NCBI RefSeq assembly: GCF_004138325.1 | Contig: NZ_SBLB01000002.1 | Coordinates: 496,001 to 560,000 of the forward strand | DNA: 64,000 nucleotides | Reading direction: 5' to 3' | DNA from: Spirosoma sordidisoli | GTDB taxonomy: Bacteria; Bacteroidota; Bacteroidia; Cytophagales; Spirosomataceae | Translations under genes and position numbers: made by a program | Shown: piece by piece, positions 35,584 through 46,599 of the stretch | Numbering within the stretch: the first letter of the stretch is position 1 | How the letters are laid out: each line of letters begins with the position of its first letter | Notes under the pieces: model-generated | The model's input: only the letters and a program-made list of their open reading frames with translations | Databases searched by the model: none | Told to the model about the DNA's origin: nothing

Positions 35584-35946
35584 TCAAACCGGCGAATCAT
35601 CGATAGCATTGTCGACCGGCGTGTTCAGGTCGTCGCGGATTTTCTCCAGGAAGGATTTGATCTCACGGAGTTTGGCGATGTAGCGGGCATTCTGCTGGCG
35701 GTTGACATCCCGACTTTTCAGGAATTCGCGGGCACCGGCCAGGGTGTAGCCTTTAGCCTGCGTCAGGTCCAGAATGTCGCGGAGCAGGTCGAGGTCAGCC
35801 TGCGTATAAACCCGATCGCCGGAGCGATTTTTTCGGGGCTGGAGCATGGGGAACTCCTTTTCATAGAACCGTAACTTCGACGCGTTGATCCCGAATAACT
35901 CGGCTACTTCCTTGATGCCGTAATACAGTTTGCCCTCGCTTTCCAT
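35584..35946 (-). CDS. MerR-family transcriptional regulator
   Basis: This 120-residue regulator starts at the ATG giving MESEGKLYYGIKEVAELFG. The MerR winged helix-turn-helix covers about 9-75: YYGIKEVAELFGINASKLRFYEKEFPMLQP (part ASKLRFYEKEF) and RVYTQADLDLLRDI. A coiled-coil dimer helix follows (about 80-115), with no metal-binding cysteines. The motif FYEKEFPMLQPRKN is typical of a Bacteroidota group close to the TnrA/GlnR-like MerR proteins. The target is unknown. The longer frame upstream has no supporting similarity. It is convergent with the peroxidase gene and divergent from alaS. Confidence 0.88.
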   Translation of the reverse strand: MESEGKLYYGIKEVAELFGINASKLRFYEKEFPMLQPRKNRSGDRVYTQADLDLLRDILDLTQAKGYTLAGAREFLKSRDVNRQQNARYIAKLREIKSFLEKIRDDLNTPVDNAIDDSPV

Positions 35947-35990
35947 CTGACAAACCTGCCACGCAGACCCGAAAAACGCAAGTTTTCGTG

Positions 35991-35998
35991 TAAATTTG
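35991..35998 (+). promoter_or_regulatory. Bacteroidota -7 box TAAATTTG upstream of alaS
   Basis: An exact TAnnTTTG match 83 bp before the alaS ATG, in the spacer between the divergent MerR and alaS genes. Confidence 0.45.
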
Positions 35999-36081
35999 CC
36001 GACGCCCCGCCTGGTGGATCGACCGGTAGCCCTGGTTGAGCCCGAAATAAATGATTGAGCGGGCAACTGATTGATTCTATT

Positions 36082-38766
36082 ATGACTTCCCACGAAATAC
36101 GTCGACATTTTCTCGACTTCTTCCGCTCCAAACAACACCTGATTGTGCCCTCAGCCCCGCTGGTCGCCAAGAACGACCCTACGCTGATGTTCAATAACTC
36201 CGGGATGGCGCAGTTCAAGGATTTCTTTCTCGGCAATGGCACGCCACCGTCGCCCCGCGTGGCCGATACGCAGAAGTGCCTGCGGGTGTCCGGGAAGCAC
36301 AACGACCTCGAAGACGTTGGTTTCGATACCTATCACCACACCATGTTCGAGATGCTCGGTAACTGGTCGTTTGGCGATTATTTCAAGAAAGAAGCACTGG
36401 CCTGGTCGTGGGAACTGCTGACCGAAGTGTACAAACTTCCCAAAGACCGGATCTACGTGTCGGTTTTCAAAGGAGATGAGCGGGATAACGTACCCTTCGA
36501 TCAGGAGTCGTGGGACATCTGGAGAGAAATCCTCGGTCGCGACGGCGAACCGGACGAGTCGCGGATCATTCTGGGTAATAAAAAAGATAACTTCTGGGAA
36601 ATGGGTGATACGGGGCCATGCGGTCCCTGTTCGGAGATTCACATCGACCTGCGCTCCCCCGACGAGGTGGCAGCTACGCCGGGTAAAGAACTGGTAAACG
36701 CCGACCATCCGCAGGTGGTCGAAATCTGGAACAACGTATTTATGCAGTTCAACCGCAAAGCCGACGGCTCGCTGGAAGAACTGCCCGCCCGCCATGTCGA
36801 TACGGGTATGGGCTTCGAACGCCTGTGCATGGCCATTCAGGGCAAACAATCGAACTACGATACCGATGTTTTCTCGGGCACCATTCAGGTGATCGAAGAA
36901 CTGTCGGGCCGGAAATACGAGGCCGGCAAAGGCATGGCTGACGTAGCGATGCGCGTCATTGCCGACCACATCCGGGCCGTGTCGTTCGCCATTGCCGACG
37001 GGCTGGTACCGAGCAACGCCAAAGCGGGCTACGTCATTCGGCGGATTCTGCGCCGGGCCATTCGGTACGGCTACTCATACCTGAATCTGACCGAGCCGTT
37101 CATGACCAAACTCGTACCGACGCTGGCCATGCAGTTTGCCGATGTGTTCCCTGAATTGAACGCCCAGCGCGATTTTGTGGCTACCGTCATTCGCGAAGAA
37201 GAAATAGCGTTCCTGCGAACGCTCGGAACCGGACTGGGGCGTCTGGACCAGATCATTGGTCAGTTAGCGAGCGAAGGAAAGTCGGAGATACCCGGCGAAA
37301 CGGTCTTCGAACTGAACGATACCTTCGGTTTCCCGGCCGACCTGACGGCGCTGATTGCCCGCGAAAAAGGGCTTAGCATCGATGAAGCGGGTTTCCAGAA
37401 AGCCCTACAGGAACAGAAAGCCCGTTCGCGCAAGGACGCTACCTCCTCAGCCGGCGACTGGATTGAACTAAATGATGTCGATCGGACTGAGTTTGTAGGC
37501 TACGATCAGACAGAGATCGAAACGTTCATTGTCAAATATCGTAAGGTACAGAACAAGCAGGGAACGCAGTATCAGATAGTATTGGGACAAACGCCTTTCT
37601 ATGCTGAATCAGGCGGTCAGATCGGGGACACTGGTATGCTGGTTGTGAGTCAGGGCGATGCGCAGAAAACCATACAGATAATTGACACAAAGAAGGAAAA
37701 CGATCTGTCTATCCTGATTGCTAACGAGGCTGATCTTGACGAAACGCTGGAGTCGGCAGTCTCCGTTCGGGCCATCGTGAACGCTGATCGCCGGATGCTG
37801 ACCTCCAGCAACCACTCGGCTACTCACCTGCTCCATGCGGCTCTGCGCGATGTGCTGGGTACGCATGTGGCTCAGAAAGGGTCGTACGTAGGCCCGGATG
37901 CCCTTCGATTCGACTTCTCCCACTTCAGCAAGGTTACCGACGAGCAACTGGCCGACGTGGAGCGGATCGTGAACGAGAAAATCAGAGAGGACATCCAACT
38001 CGACGAAAAGCGTAACGTACCCATCGATCAGGCGAAAAATATGGGCGCCACTGCCCTGTTCGGCGAGAAATACGGTGACTTCGTGCGGGTTATCACGTTC
38101 GATCCCAACTACTCGGTCGAGCTCTGCGGAGGTACGCACGTACCGGCTACCGGGCATATTGGTTTATTTAAATTTACCGGCGAAGGCTCTGTATCGACGG
38201 GCATTCGGCGCGTAGAGGCTAAGACGTCGGTTGGCGCCGAAGAACTTGTCAACGAACAGATGGGGGTTGTCAGCGAGTTGAAAGAACTGCTCAAAGCCCC
38301 GAAAGATGTCGTAAAGGCGGTACAGGCGCTGCTCGATGAGCGGGCGGCATTGCAAAAGCAGGTCGAAGCGCTGCAGAATGAAAAAGTTCAACAGCTGAAG
38401 AACCAGCTGCTCGATAAAATTGAAAACCTTACCGGCAGCGACGGAGCTGGCCATGCGCGGCTGGTAGAACGTGTTGACGTGCCCTCGGCCGACGCGCTGA
38501 AGCAACTCGCCTATGACCTAAAAGCGAAAGTCGACAATCTGGCGCTGGTATTGGGGGCCGACATCAACGGAAAGCCCCAACTGGCCGTCATGCTACCCGA
38601 TTCGCTCATTCAGGGAAGAAATCTGAATGCCGGTCAGGTGGTAAAAGAGCTGGCTAAAAACATCCGAGGGGGCGGGGGCGGCCAGCCATTCTTTGCTACG
38701 GCGGGTGGGTCAGACGCATCGGGTCTGGATGCGGCTCTGGCACAGGGCAAAGCGTTGCTGGCGTAA
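36082..38766 (+). CDS. alaS: Alanyl-tRNA synthetase
   Basis: This 894-residue enzyme charges tRNA-Ala and edits misacylated tRNA. The start is the ATG giving [19 protein letters not shown]. The aminoacylation domain begins with this block and contains [17 protein letters not shown] (class II motif 1 region) and NYDTDVFSG. The editing domain has [15 protein letters not shown] (about 583, HxxxH zinc motif) and [13 protein letters not shown] (about 677). A C-terminal coiled-coil and DHHA1-like C-Ala domain ends with [16 protein letters not shown]. The length is typical (870-900). Confidence 0.97.
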   Translation: MTSHEIRRHFLDFFRSKQHLIVPSAPLVAKNDPTLMFNNSGMAQFKDFFLGNGTPPSPRVADTQKCLRVSGKHNDLEDVGFDTYHHTMFEMLGNWSFGDYFKKEALAWSWELLTEVYKLPKDRIYVSVFKGDERDNVPFDQESWDIWREILGRDGEPDESRIILGNKKDNFWEMGDTGPCGPCSEIHIDLRSPDEVAATPGKELVNADHPQVVEIWNNVFMQFNRKADGSLEELPARHVDTGMGFERLCMAIQGKQSNYDTDVFSGTIQVIEELSGRKYEAGKGMADVAMRVIADHIRAVSFAIADGLVPSNAKAGYVIRRILRRAIRYGYSYLNLTEPFMTKLVPTLAMQFADVFPELNAQRDFVATVIREEEIAFLRTLGTGLGRLDQIIGQLASEGKSEIPGETVFELNDTFGFPADLTALIAREKGLSIDEAGFQKALQEQKARSRKDATSSAGDWIELNDVDRTEFVGYDQTEIETFIVKYRKVQNKQGTQYQIVLGQTPFYAESGGQIGDTGMLVVSQGDAQKTIQIIDTKKENDLSILIANEADLDETLESAVSVRAIVNADRRMLTSSNHSATHLLHAALRDVLGTHVAQKGSYVGPDALRFDFSHFSKVTDEQLADVERIVNEKIREDIQLDEKRNVPIDQAKNMGATALFGEKYGDFVRVITFDPNYSVELCGGTHVPATGHIGLFKFTGEGSVSTGIRRVEAKTSVGAEELVNEQMGVVSELKELLKAPKDVVKAVQALLDERAALQKQVEALQNEKVQQLKNQLLDKIENLTGSDGAGHARLVERVDVPSADALKQLAYDLKAKVDNLALVLGADINGKPQLAVMLPDSLIQGRNLNAGQVVKELAKNIRGGGGGQPFFATAGGSDASGLDAALAQGKALLA

Positions 38767-38886
38767 ACCGAAATCGAGCTTCGGCGCAGGGGCCGAAGCT
38801 CGATGCTTATTCCCCAGCCGGGCGCTGGCATCGTTTGTCAACACCCCTTCCCGGCATCTGTACCAAAACCAGTAACCAAAAAGTAT

Positions 38887-39285
38887 ATGAGTCATCAATC
38901 GCGCAGAGCATTTGTTAAAGGGGGGGTAGCAGCCGGTCTGGGTGTCAGCCTGCCCGAGGTATCGGCTCCCAAAGAGTTGTTTATACACCACGTTATGTTC
39001 TACCTGAAAAACCCCGGTAGCGAAGCCGATAAGGCCAAACTACTGGAAGGGCTGAACAAGCTGGCCAAGTGTCCAACCATTAAAATGGTGCATATCGGTA
39101 CCCCGGCGGCTACTAACCGCGCCGTGATTGAGCGGACCTACACCTATTCGTGGCTGTGCTTTTTCGACAGCCCCGCCGACGAAGAAGCGTACCAGAAGCA
39201 CCCCATCCACGACGAGTTCCGCAACAACTACGCATCGCTCTGGGAGAAGGTGGTTATCTACGATGCTGTAGGCCCGAAGCGATAG
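38887..39285 (+). CDS. Dabb-domain (stress-responsive A/B barrel) protein
   Basis: The protein has 132 residues. SRRAFVKGGVAAG at the N-terminus looks like a twin-arginine-type export signal, although the hydrophobic stretch is short. The Dabb domain starts at LFIHHVMFYLKNP (about 32) and contains WLCFFDSPADEEAYQKHPIHDEF (part) near 97. Dabb proteins are small dimeric alpha-beta barrels of varied function, and no catalytic role can be assigned. It lies after alaS and 14 bp before murI, and may be co-transcribed with murI. Confidence 0.85.
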   Translation: MSHQSRRAFVKGGVAAGLGVSLPEVSAPKELFIHHVMFYLKNPGSEADKAKLLEGLNKLAKCPTIKMVHIGTPAATNRAVIERTYTYSWLCFFDSPADEEAYQKHPIHDEFRNNYASLWEKVVIYDAVGPKR

Positions 39286-39299
39286 TTGTTAGCGTGTTA

Positions 39300-40118
39300 A
39301 TGAATCAACCCATTGGTGTATTTGACTCGGGCTACGGTGGCCTGACCGTCTTGCGGGAAATTGTCCGGACGTTACCCCAGTACGACTATGTCTATCTGGG
39401 CGATAACGCCCGGACACCCTACGGTACCCGCTCCTTCGACACCGTTTATCAATATACCCTCGAGTGTGTGCGGCACCTGTTCGACCGGGGGTGCCGGCTC
39501 GTGATCCTGGCCTGTAATACCGCATCGGCCAAAGCACTGCGAAACATTCAGCAACTCGACCTGCCCCGGCTGGCGCCTGACCGGCGGGTATTGGGTGTGA
39601 TTCGACCGACCACCGAAGTGATCGGCACGTATTCGCAAACCGGAGAGGTCGGAATATTGGCTACCCGCGGAACGGTAACCTCCGAGTCGTACGTGGTCGA
39701 GATCGAAAAGTTTTTCCCAGAATTACGCGTCTTTCAGGAAGCCTGTCCCATGTGGGTGCCGCTGGTCGAAAACGGCGAGTACAACAGCCCAGGGGCCGAC
39801 TATTTCGTGAAGCAGCATATTGACCGGGTGATGGCGCATTCGTCCCGGATCGATACGCTGCTGCTGGCCTGCACGCATTACCCACTGCTTCTCGAAAAAA
39901 TTCGCCAGTTTGTGCCGCCCGGCATGACCGTACTGAGCCAGGGCCATATCGTAGCCGACAGCCTGGTCAATTACCTGCAGCGGCATCCGGAATTGGAAGC
40001 CCAGTGCAGCCGGGGCGGGCAGCGCACCTTCCTGACGACCGACTCGACCGCTGATTTCGACCGGCAGGCTACTGTCTTCTATGGCGAGTCGGTCCAATCG
40101 GCTCATCTGGCGCTGTAA
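39300..40118 (+). CDS. murI: Glutamate racemase
   Basis: This 272-residue enzyme supplies D-glutamate for peptidoglycan. The start is the ATG giving MNQPIGVFDSGYGGLTVLRE (part). The catalytic residues are placed by the patterns FDSGYGGL (aspartate), YLGDNARTPYG, ILACNTASAKAL (first catalytic cysteine, about 73) and LLLACTHYPLL (second cysteine-threonine-histidine, about 190). The length is usual. It follows the Dabb gene by 14 bp, and a promoter for the next gene overlaps the region just after its stop. Confidence 0.95.
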   Translation: MNQPIGVFDSGYGGLTVLREIVRTLPQYDYVYLGDNARTPYGTRSFDTVYQYTLECVRHLFDRGCRLVILACNTASAKALRNIQQLDLPRLAPDRRVLGVIRPTTEVIGTYSQTGEVGILATRGTVTSESYVVEIEKFFPELRVFQEACPMWVPLVENGEYNSPGADYFVKQHIDRVMAHSSRIDTLLLACTHYPLLLEKIRQFVPPGMTVLSQGHIVADSLVNYLQRHPELEAQCSRGGQRTFLTTDSTADFDRQATVFYGESVQSAHLAL

Positions 40119-40130
40119 AGGGGCTTTTGC

Positions 40131-40138
40131 TACATTTG
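40131..40138 (+). promoter_or_regulatory. Bacteroidota -7 box TACATTTG upstream of the S10 peptidase gene
   Basis: An exact match 19 bp before the ATG at 40158. Confidence 0.5.
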
Positions 40139-40157
40139 TTTCTTACCACCGAAACAA

Positions 40158-41690
40158 ATGAAAATAAGTCTACTGACGCTCTCCCTCTGCTTACTTCTCG
40201 TCTATACAGGCATCGCCCAAAAGGCCGATCCGTCGGTTACCCTGGCTACCCGAACCAGTTCTTTCCCAGACCCGGAATTATCCGTTACCAAACATAGCAT
40301 CACCCTAACCGGTGCGGGTGGAGTGGTGCAGAAGATTAACTACACAGCTACGGCCGGCTACCTGCCGCAACGCGACGAGAGCGGTAAAATCCGGGCTAAC
40401 ATTTTCTTTGTTGCTTATACCCGGGATGGCGTGACGAACCCGGGCAGTCGTCCCATTACGTATACGTACAACGGTGGACCGGGTTCGGCCTCGGTCTGGC
40501 TGCATATGGGCGCGCTCGGCCCCAAACGGATTCTGATGGGCGATGATGGCACCATGCTGGCCCCGCCCTACACGGTGTCCGATAACGAGTTTACCTGGCT
40601 GGCGTTTACGGATCTTGTCTTTATTGACCCCGTCATGACCGGCTATAGTCGCCCGGCCGAGGGGGTCGATAAAAAAGAGTTTACGGGCTACGTAGAAGAT
40701 CTGCAGTCTGTTGGTGATTTTATCCGGTTGTATACTACCCGTTACGATCGCTGGGGATCGCCCAAGTTTCTGGCCGGCGAGAGCTACGGTACTACCCGGT
40801 CGGCTGGCCTGTCGGGGTACCTGCAGGATCGGCACGGCCTGTTCCTGAACGGGATCGTGCTGATCTCGGCCGTACTCGACTTCACGACCATTCAATTTGC
40901 CATCGGCGGCAACGAATTACCCTACAGCCTGTTTCTGCCGACCTATGCCGCCATGGCCTGGTACCACAAGCAGGTGCCGGCCTATAAAGAGCTGAAAACC
41001 CTCCTGAAGGAGGTTGAAGCCTACGCAGCCGGCGATTACACCCTGGCGCTGATGAAAGGGGATAAGCTGACGCCGGCCGAGCGGCAGACCATAGCTGCGC
41101 AGCTAAACAAGTTTACCGGCCTTTCGGTAGATTACCTGCTGGGCAGCAACCTACGCATCCGCGATAGTCGATTCACCAAAGAACTGCTCCGCAAACAGGG
41201 CCGTACCGTAGGGCGGCTCGACGGTCGGTTTACGGCCTCCGACTATGACCGCGCGGGTGAGTCTACCGAGTTTGACCCCAGTTACAACGCCACCATCTAC
41301 GGCCCGTTTACCACGGCCGTCAACGACCACCTGCATCGGGTACTGAACGTCAAAAACGACCTGCCCTATGAGATCCTGACCGGGCGCGTACGGCCCTGGA
41401 ACTACAGTAACGTGCAGAACCAGTTTCTGAACACCGCCGAAACGCTACGGAATGCCATGACCAAGAACCCCTACCTGAAGGTTCATGTCTGCAACGGTTA
41501 TTACGACATGGCAACGCCTTATTTCGCTACCGAGTATACCTTCAGCCACATGATGCTCGACCCCGCGCTGAAGAGCAATGTAACCATGTCGTATTACGAA
41601 GCGGGCCATATGATGTACATCGACCGGCCGGCGCTGATCGATATGACCCGCCACGTCGCCGACTTTTACAAAACGGCCCTGCCTAAATAG
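40158..41690 (+). CDS. Secreted serine carboxypeptidase-like protein (peptidase S10)
   Basis: This 510-residue alpha/beta-hydrolase has a signal peptide (LLTLSLCLLLVYTGIAQ). S10 family traits are the oxyanion block YNGGPGSASVWLHMGALGP (part), the nucleophile elbow AGESYGTTR (serine near 212), an aspartate in HVCNGYYDMATP near 450 and the histidine in YEAGHMMY near 483. This gives a Ser-Asp-His triad. It probably removes C-terminal residues from peptides in the periplasm. An inserted segment of about 100 residues forms the lid. It has its own promoter. Confidence 0.9.
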   Translation: MKISLLTLSLCLLLVYTGIAQKADPSVTLATRTSSFPDPELSVTKHSITLTGAGGVVQKINYTATAGYLPQRDESGKIRANIFFVAYTRDGVTNPGSRPITYTYNGGPGSASVWLHMGALGPKRILMGDDGTMLAPPYTVSDNEFTWLAFTDLVFIDPVMTGYSRPAEGVDKKEFTGYVEDLQSVGDFIRLYTTRYDRWGSPKFLAGESYGTTRSAGLSGYLQDRHGLFLNGIVLISAVLDFTTIQFAIGGNELPYSLFLPTYAAMAWYHKQVPAYKELKTLLKEVEAYAAGDYTLALMKGDKLTPAERQTIAAQLNKFTGLSVDYLLGSNLRIRDSRFTKELLRKQGRTVGRLDGRFTASDYDRAGESTEFDPSYNATIYGPFTTAVNDHLHRVLNVKNDLPYEILTGRVRPWNYSNVQNQFLNTAETLRNAMTKNPYLKVHVCNGYYDMATPYFATEYTFSHMMLDPALKSNVTMSYYEAGHMMYIDRPALIDMTRHVADFYKTALPK

Positions 41691-41700
41691 ACGCCGATGT

Positions 41701-42366
41701 TCAGGAAACGGCGCGGTTCAGGTAATGCACGAGTGGCTGCAGGGCAGCAAACGCATCCAGAACCCGCTTCGTGAGTGTCGGTTTGGTCAGGTCGGTATCG
41801 GATAAGGGGTGCGAAACGGTGAAACTCTTCAGCTTCAGGTACTCGACCGCCGGGTTGTCGGCGGTGTAGCCTTTGGGCGGGCGTTGCAGCGCATCGCTGC
41901 GGTCGAGGCCCTTGAAATGCCGGGCAAATGCAGGCTGGTTAAGCAGTCCCTCAAATTCGTCGAGGCTGTAGTCGATTTCCTGACGAACAGCGGATAGCGC
42001 GGCCGGATCGGGCATATACAGTCCACCCGCCACGAAGCTGCCGCCCGGCTGCACGTTCAGGTAATAGCCTGCCGACTCCGATTTTTTACCACCGGGGTTC
42101 AGCCAGGCGCCGAAGTTGGTTTTGTAGGGCGACTTGTTGGGCGAAAACCGAATGTCGCGGTTGATTCTGAATAGGCAGTTTTTGGCCTGTAAGCCGGATT
42201 CGGCAATAGCGGGATCAATCGGGCTGAGGCCGTCGATGAGTGCCGTCACGAGCTGGATAAAATCGCCTTTGGCGGCTTCGTAGGTTGCCCGGTTGGCATC
42301 GAGCCAGGGTTTGTTATTGTTTTCTTTCAGATCGCTCAGAAACATGAGCGTAGACGGATGCAGCAT
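41701..42366 (-). CDS. DUF2461 family protein
   Basis: This 221-residue cytoplasmic protein has the DUF2461 pattern: LMFLSDLKENNNKPWLDANR (part) near 10-25, FRINRDIRFSPNKSPYKTNFGAW (part RINRDIRFSPNKSPYKT) near 75, and GYYLNVQPGGSFVAGGLYMPDP (part) near 105. The biochemical function of the family is unknown. The start is the ATG giving MLHPSTLMFL; an extension to 42420 is unsupported. It is convergent with the S10 peptidase gene, with only 10 bp between stops, and divergent from the ABC-F gene. Confidence 0.9.
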   Translation of the reverse strand: MLHPSTLMFLSDLKENNNKPWLDANRATYEAAKGDFIQLVTALIDGLSPIDPAIAESGLQAKNCLFRINRDIRFSPNKSPYKTNFGAWLNPGGKKSESAGYYLNVQPGGSFVAGGLYMPDPAALSAVRQEIDYSLDEFEGLLNQPAFARHFKGLDRSDALQRPPKGYTADNPAVEYLKLKSFTVSHPLSDTDLTKPTLTKRVLDAFAALQPLVHYLNRAVS

Positions 42367-42504
42367 AATCAGACTAATCAAAAGTTGCGCAAGTCTACTA
42401 CCGGCGCACCAATTGCCCAAACCGTTGGGGCCCTACTTAGTAAGCTGCTGCCGGCCCGGGCCGGATTCCGGGAAGCGACAAGTCCCATTGGTCAGCTCGC
42501 CTGA

Positions 42505-44202
<1,698 letters not shown>

Positions 44203-44220
44203 CCGGGTAAACCTGGATGA

Positions 44221-44256
44221 AAAGCGTCTGGCAAATTGCTGTCAGGCGCTTTTTTC
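44221..44256 (+). terminator. Terminator of the ABC-F gene
   Basis: AAAAGCGTCTG pairs with CAGGCGCTTTT (one G-U pair) across a 12-base loop. Six T bases follow. Confidence 0.85.
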
Positions 44257-44627
44257 ATGGAGTCGCTCCAGCAGGTCGAACAGGCAGAGAGCTTCCAAAC
44301 GCCCCTGATCGACAATGGATCTTTTTGAGATTGGCTGACCAAAAAGCCAGTGTGTCTACGTCAGGAGGGCCGTTGCCTCATTAATCAGGTGTACTTACCA
44401 CTATACTAATGGTAAAATAAGTTTACATGCCACTGACGAAGGGATGAGACAGGCAACTAAGCGGGTACATGGCGCCCTGGTGGCGACCATGCCGGCTGAA
44501 GAATTTTCTTTTTTAACCCTAAACGCGTCCCGGCGGCTTCAATCGTGAGGTCGCCGGGACTTTGTTTATAAGGGAGTTGTTCGATAGTTAAACGCTGATT
44601 TATAATATAGATATAAACTATAGACTT
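44257..44627. other. Gene-poor spacer with one hairpin
   Basis: This is most of the 458-bp gap between the ABC-F and response regulator genes. It turns AT-rich toward the right end. It holds a hairpin at 44527-44560 (GTCCCGGCG/CGCCGGGAC, followed by TTTGTTTAT) and a short protein-like open segment on the minus strand at 44243-44354 without a start codon. Nothing else is supported. Confidence 0.5.
44527..44560 (+). terminator. Hairpin GTCCCGGCG/CGCCGGGAC with T-rich tail
   Basis: A 9-bp perfect stem with a 16-base loop, followed by TTTGTTTAT. No gene directly upstream on this strand needs it, so it may be a leftover terminator. Confidence 0.5.
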
Positions 44628-44635
44628 TATATTTG
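44628..44635 (+). promoter_or_regulatory. Bacteroidota -7 box TATATTTG upstream of the response regulator gene
   Basis: An exact match 25 bp before the ATG at 44661, in an AT-rich stretch. Confidence 0.5.
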
Positions 44636-44660
44636 TAAACAAACCATCCTACAGAAACGT

Positions 44661-45149
44661 ATGGGCACACGTCAGCCTGGAGATACTATTGTACAAAAGA
44701 ATTATAAGAACGCGAAGCTATTGATTATAGAAGATAACCCGGACCATGGGATGATTATCAACCGGGTTGTCGGGCAATGTCTACCCCAGGTGAAAGCCAC
44801 GTTAGCGGCCAGCGAAGCCGAAGCCATACAATACCTGGAGCAATGCTGCGAAGCGGAGTGGGAGTTGCCCAAGCTAATCCTGCTCGATTTATACATGCCA
44901 GAGCGGCAGAGCGGCTGGCGGCTCCTGGACAAGATCAAATCCATGCCTGCTGGTATGGCAAAAGTTCCGGTTGTTCTGCTGAGTCACTCAAACAGTCCGG
45001 CCGATGTGGCGGAAGCCTACCAGCGGGGGTGTGCGTCGTATCTGATCAAGCCGGCCACCGCTGAAGAGTGGTCCCGTTATTTTAATCAGTTACGCCTGTT
45101 CTGGTGGGAGACGGCTACGCTGCCCAGAACCGAGATATCCCTTCTCTAA
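44661..45149 (+). CDS. Single-domain response regulator (CheY-like)
   Basis: The protein has 162 residues and one receiver domain at about 18-148. The phosphorylation machinery is intact: acidic pair E24-D25 in LLIIEDNPDHG, phospho-acceptor D76 in LILLDLYMP, serine 109 at the switch position in VPVVLLSHS, and K130 in SYLIKPATAEEW. It has no output domain, so it should work by binding a partner or as a phosphorelay intermediate. Short tails of about 15 residues lie at both ends. The paired histidine kinase is not adjacent; the nearest is the PAS kinase at 47828-49762. It is convergent with the LytTR gene. Confidence 0.92.
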   Translation: MGTRQPGDTIVQKNYKNAKLLIIEDNPDHGMIINRVVGQCLPQVKATLAASEAEAIQYLEQCCEAEWELPKLILLDLYMPERQSGWRLLDKIKSMPAGMAKVPVVLLSHSNSPADVAEAYQRGCASYLIKPATAEEWSRYFNQLRLFWWETATLPRTEISLL

Positions 45150-45181
45150 CCAAAATCCTGGTACCTTTTTTCACTCAGGCG

Positions 45182-45991
45182 CTACTGGCTCAGGACGGCA
45201 ACCGACGGCGGGAGCTGTACGATCATGAGCCAGTACTGGCACACCTGCTCGATGGCCCGGGTAAACGAAGCGTCGTCGTCGGAGACAACAATCACCGAGT
45301 TGGCGTCCAGCTCGTAAGCCTGGGTTGTATCGGCATCGCGGGCGGCCAGCCAGATGACGGGTATGGCCCGCAGGCGCTTATGTCGCTTCAGGCCGCTTAG
45401 CGTGAGCACCCGGTCAGCTTTGTTGGCTCGGGCATCGAGGATAATCAGCGTGGGTTGCTCATCGGGCGGGGCCAGCTGCAGGGCCGATGCCAGTTCTGCG
45501 CCACGTTCCAGATGGTGGAGCGCACAGGTCAGCCCCAGACCGTCCATACACTGACGAATAACCGACAGGCCATCGGCAGACGTAATCGCCAGCACCATAC
45601 AGGCGGCAGAAACAGCCGGTGTGGTCGCGTTTGTCTCTATCTGTCCCTTGGTTTCATCGGCCGCGGCTGTTGAAGACCGGATCGGATGGAGTTCCAGCAA
45701 AACCTGTTCCCACCGTCGGCGGCTTACGGGTAGTTTAATGCCGTCTTCCATCAGTACCGCACCCGCCATCTTGGCGCGCAGGGGCGGAAATACCTGACTT
45801 ACGTACATCGGATTGATCAGGGCCGTTTTGTGGATACGCACGAAGCCCGGTAGCCGTTGCTCAAAGTAGGTCAACGGCTTGGCCAGCAGCTGCCGGTCGC
45901 CGTTACGTAGTTGAAGCCAGGTATAATTGCTGGCTCCCGAGAAGTAAGCAATCTGCGATGTCTGGCCTATAAGTTGATCAATAAGCTGCAC
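45182..45991 (-). CDS. LytTR DNA-binding protein with C-terminal degenerate receiver
   Basis: The protein has 269 residues from a GTG start; an in-frame stop just upstream rules out a longer N-terminus with an ATG. Residues 1-102 are a LytTR DNA-binding domain: IAYFSGASNYTWLQLRNG, FEQRLPGFVRIHKTALINPMYV (part FVRIHKTALIN) and LPVSRRRWEQV. Residues about 130-255 look like a receiver with the phospho-acceptor kept (D186 in TLIILDARANK). The acidic pair is lost (VLAITSADG), the switch residue is alanine (PVIWLAARD) and the conserved lysine is missing (NSVIVVSDDD). The usual order is receiver then LytTR, so the order here is reversed. It probably regulates transcription without normal phosphorylation. 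Confidence 0.85.
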   Translation of the reverse strand: MQLIDQLIGQTSQIAYFSGASNYTWLQLRNGDRQLLAKPLTYFEQRLPGFVRIHKTALINPMYVSQVFPPLRAKMAGAVLMEDGIKLPVSRRRWEQVLLELHPIRSSTAAADETKGQIETNATTPAVSAACMVLAITSADGLSVIRQCMDGLGLTCALHHLERGAELASALQLAPPDEQPTLIILDARANKADRVLTLSGLKRHKRLRAIPVIWLAARDADTTQAYELDANSVIVVSDDDASFTRAIEQVCQYWLMIVQLPPSVAVLSQ

Positions 45992-46085
45992 GTATTCGTT
46001 GGTTTGGGTCCTTAGGGGACCGGGCTATGCTCTGCTAACCGGCAGGCAAATCCCGGCATTTACTTTGTCGTTACTACCTGTCTGA

Positions 46086-46520
46086 TTACCCGACGAAACC
46101 GGCCTTAACGTGCGAACCGTCGCAGTACGGTTTGTTGCTGCTGGCACCACAGCGGCAGAAGGCGGTCACTTTATTCTTCTGGGTTTCGTGTCCGCTGGCA
46201 TCTTTGACGCGCAGATTACCGTACACCAGTAAGGGGCCATTCGGGAGTGGTTCTACAACGCTTTCGGCCTGGATCTGGTCAGGCTGGATGGCCTCCTCGT
46301 TTCTGAAGTAGCTAAGCGCCTTTGACGGGCACCGGTCTACCTGTTCGGCAATACGGGCTGTAGGGGCTCCGTCCATCGTTACCCAGGGGCGGGCGCGTGG
46401 GTTAAAAACCTCGATCAACTGGGTCCAGCACAGCTTCGAGTGAATACAAACACTCGGCTTCCAGACGATGGTAATATCGCCGTTGGTGTAGGTCTTGGTA
46501 ATGTCGGGCGCGTCGTTCAT
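46086..46520 (-). CDS. Iron-sulphur protein with divergent 4Fe-4S and CDGSH domains
   Basis: This 144-residue protein has two iron-sulphur parts. Residues about 14-75 form a divergent mono-cluster domain (Fer4_19 type), with cysteines in VCIHSKLCW (25 and 31) and DRCPSKAL (64). Residues 117-140 are a CDGSH zinc-finger-like domain, FCRCGASSNKPYCDGSH, giving the 3Cys-1His ligands C122, C124, C133 and H137 of a 2Fe-2S cluster. Such proteins are thought to act in redox sensing or iron-sulphur transfer. It has its own -7 box and follows the OsmC gene by 79 bp. Confidence 0.9.
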   Translation of the reverse strand: MNDAPDITKTYTNGDITIVWKPSVCIHSKLCWTQLIEVFNPRARPWVTMDGAPTARIAEQVDRCPSKALSYFRNEEAIQPDQIQAESVVEPLPNGPLLVYGNLRVKDASGHETQKNKVTAFCRCGASSNKPYCDGSHVKAGFVG

Positions 46521-46542
46521 GGTAGCAACCAGAAGGGGTTGT

Positions 46543-46550
46543 CAAATATA
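46543..46550 (-). promoter_or_regulatory. Bacteroidota -7 box TATATTTG upstream of the CDGSH gene
   Basis: Read on the minus strand as TATATTTG, it lies 22 bp before the ATG at 46520. It suggests that the CDGSH gene can be transcribed apart from pyrE and osmC. Confidence 0.5.
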
Positions 46551-46599
46551 AACAGTTTGCCGGAAACGCTGTTGCCCCGTACCTCATTCCTATCGTAGG

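Noticed and set aside
44457..44642. 61-codon minus-strand frame upstream of the response regulator
   Set aside because: It crosses the hairpin at 44527-44560 and the AT-rich promoter region, and its sequence looks random (VYIYIINQRL then low complexity).
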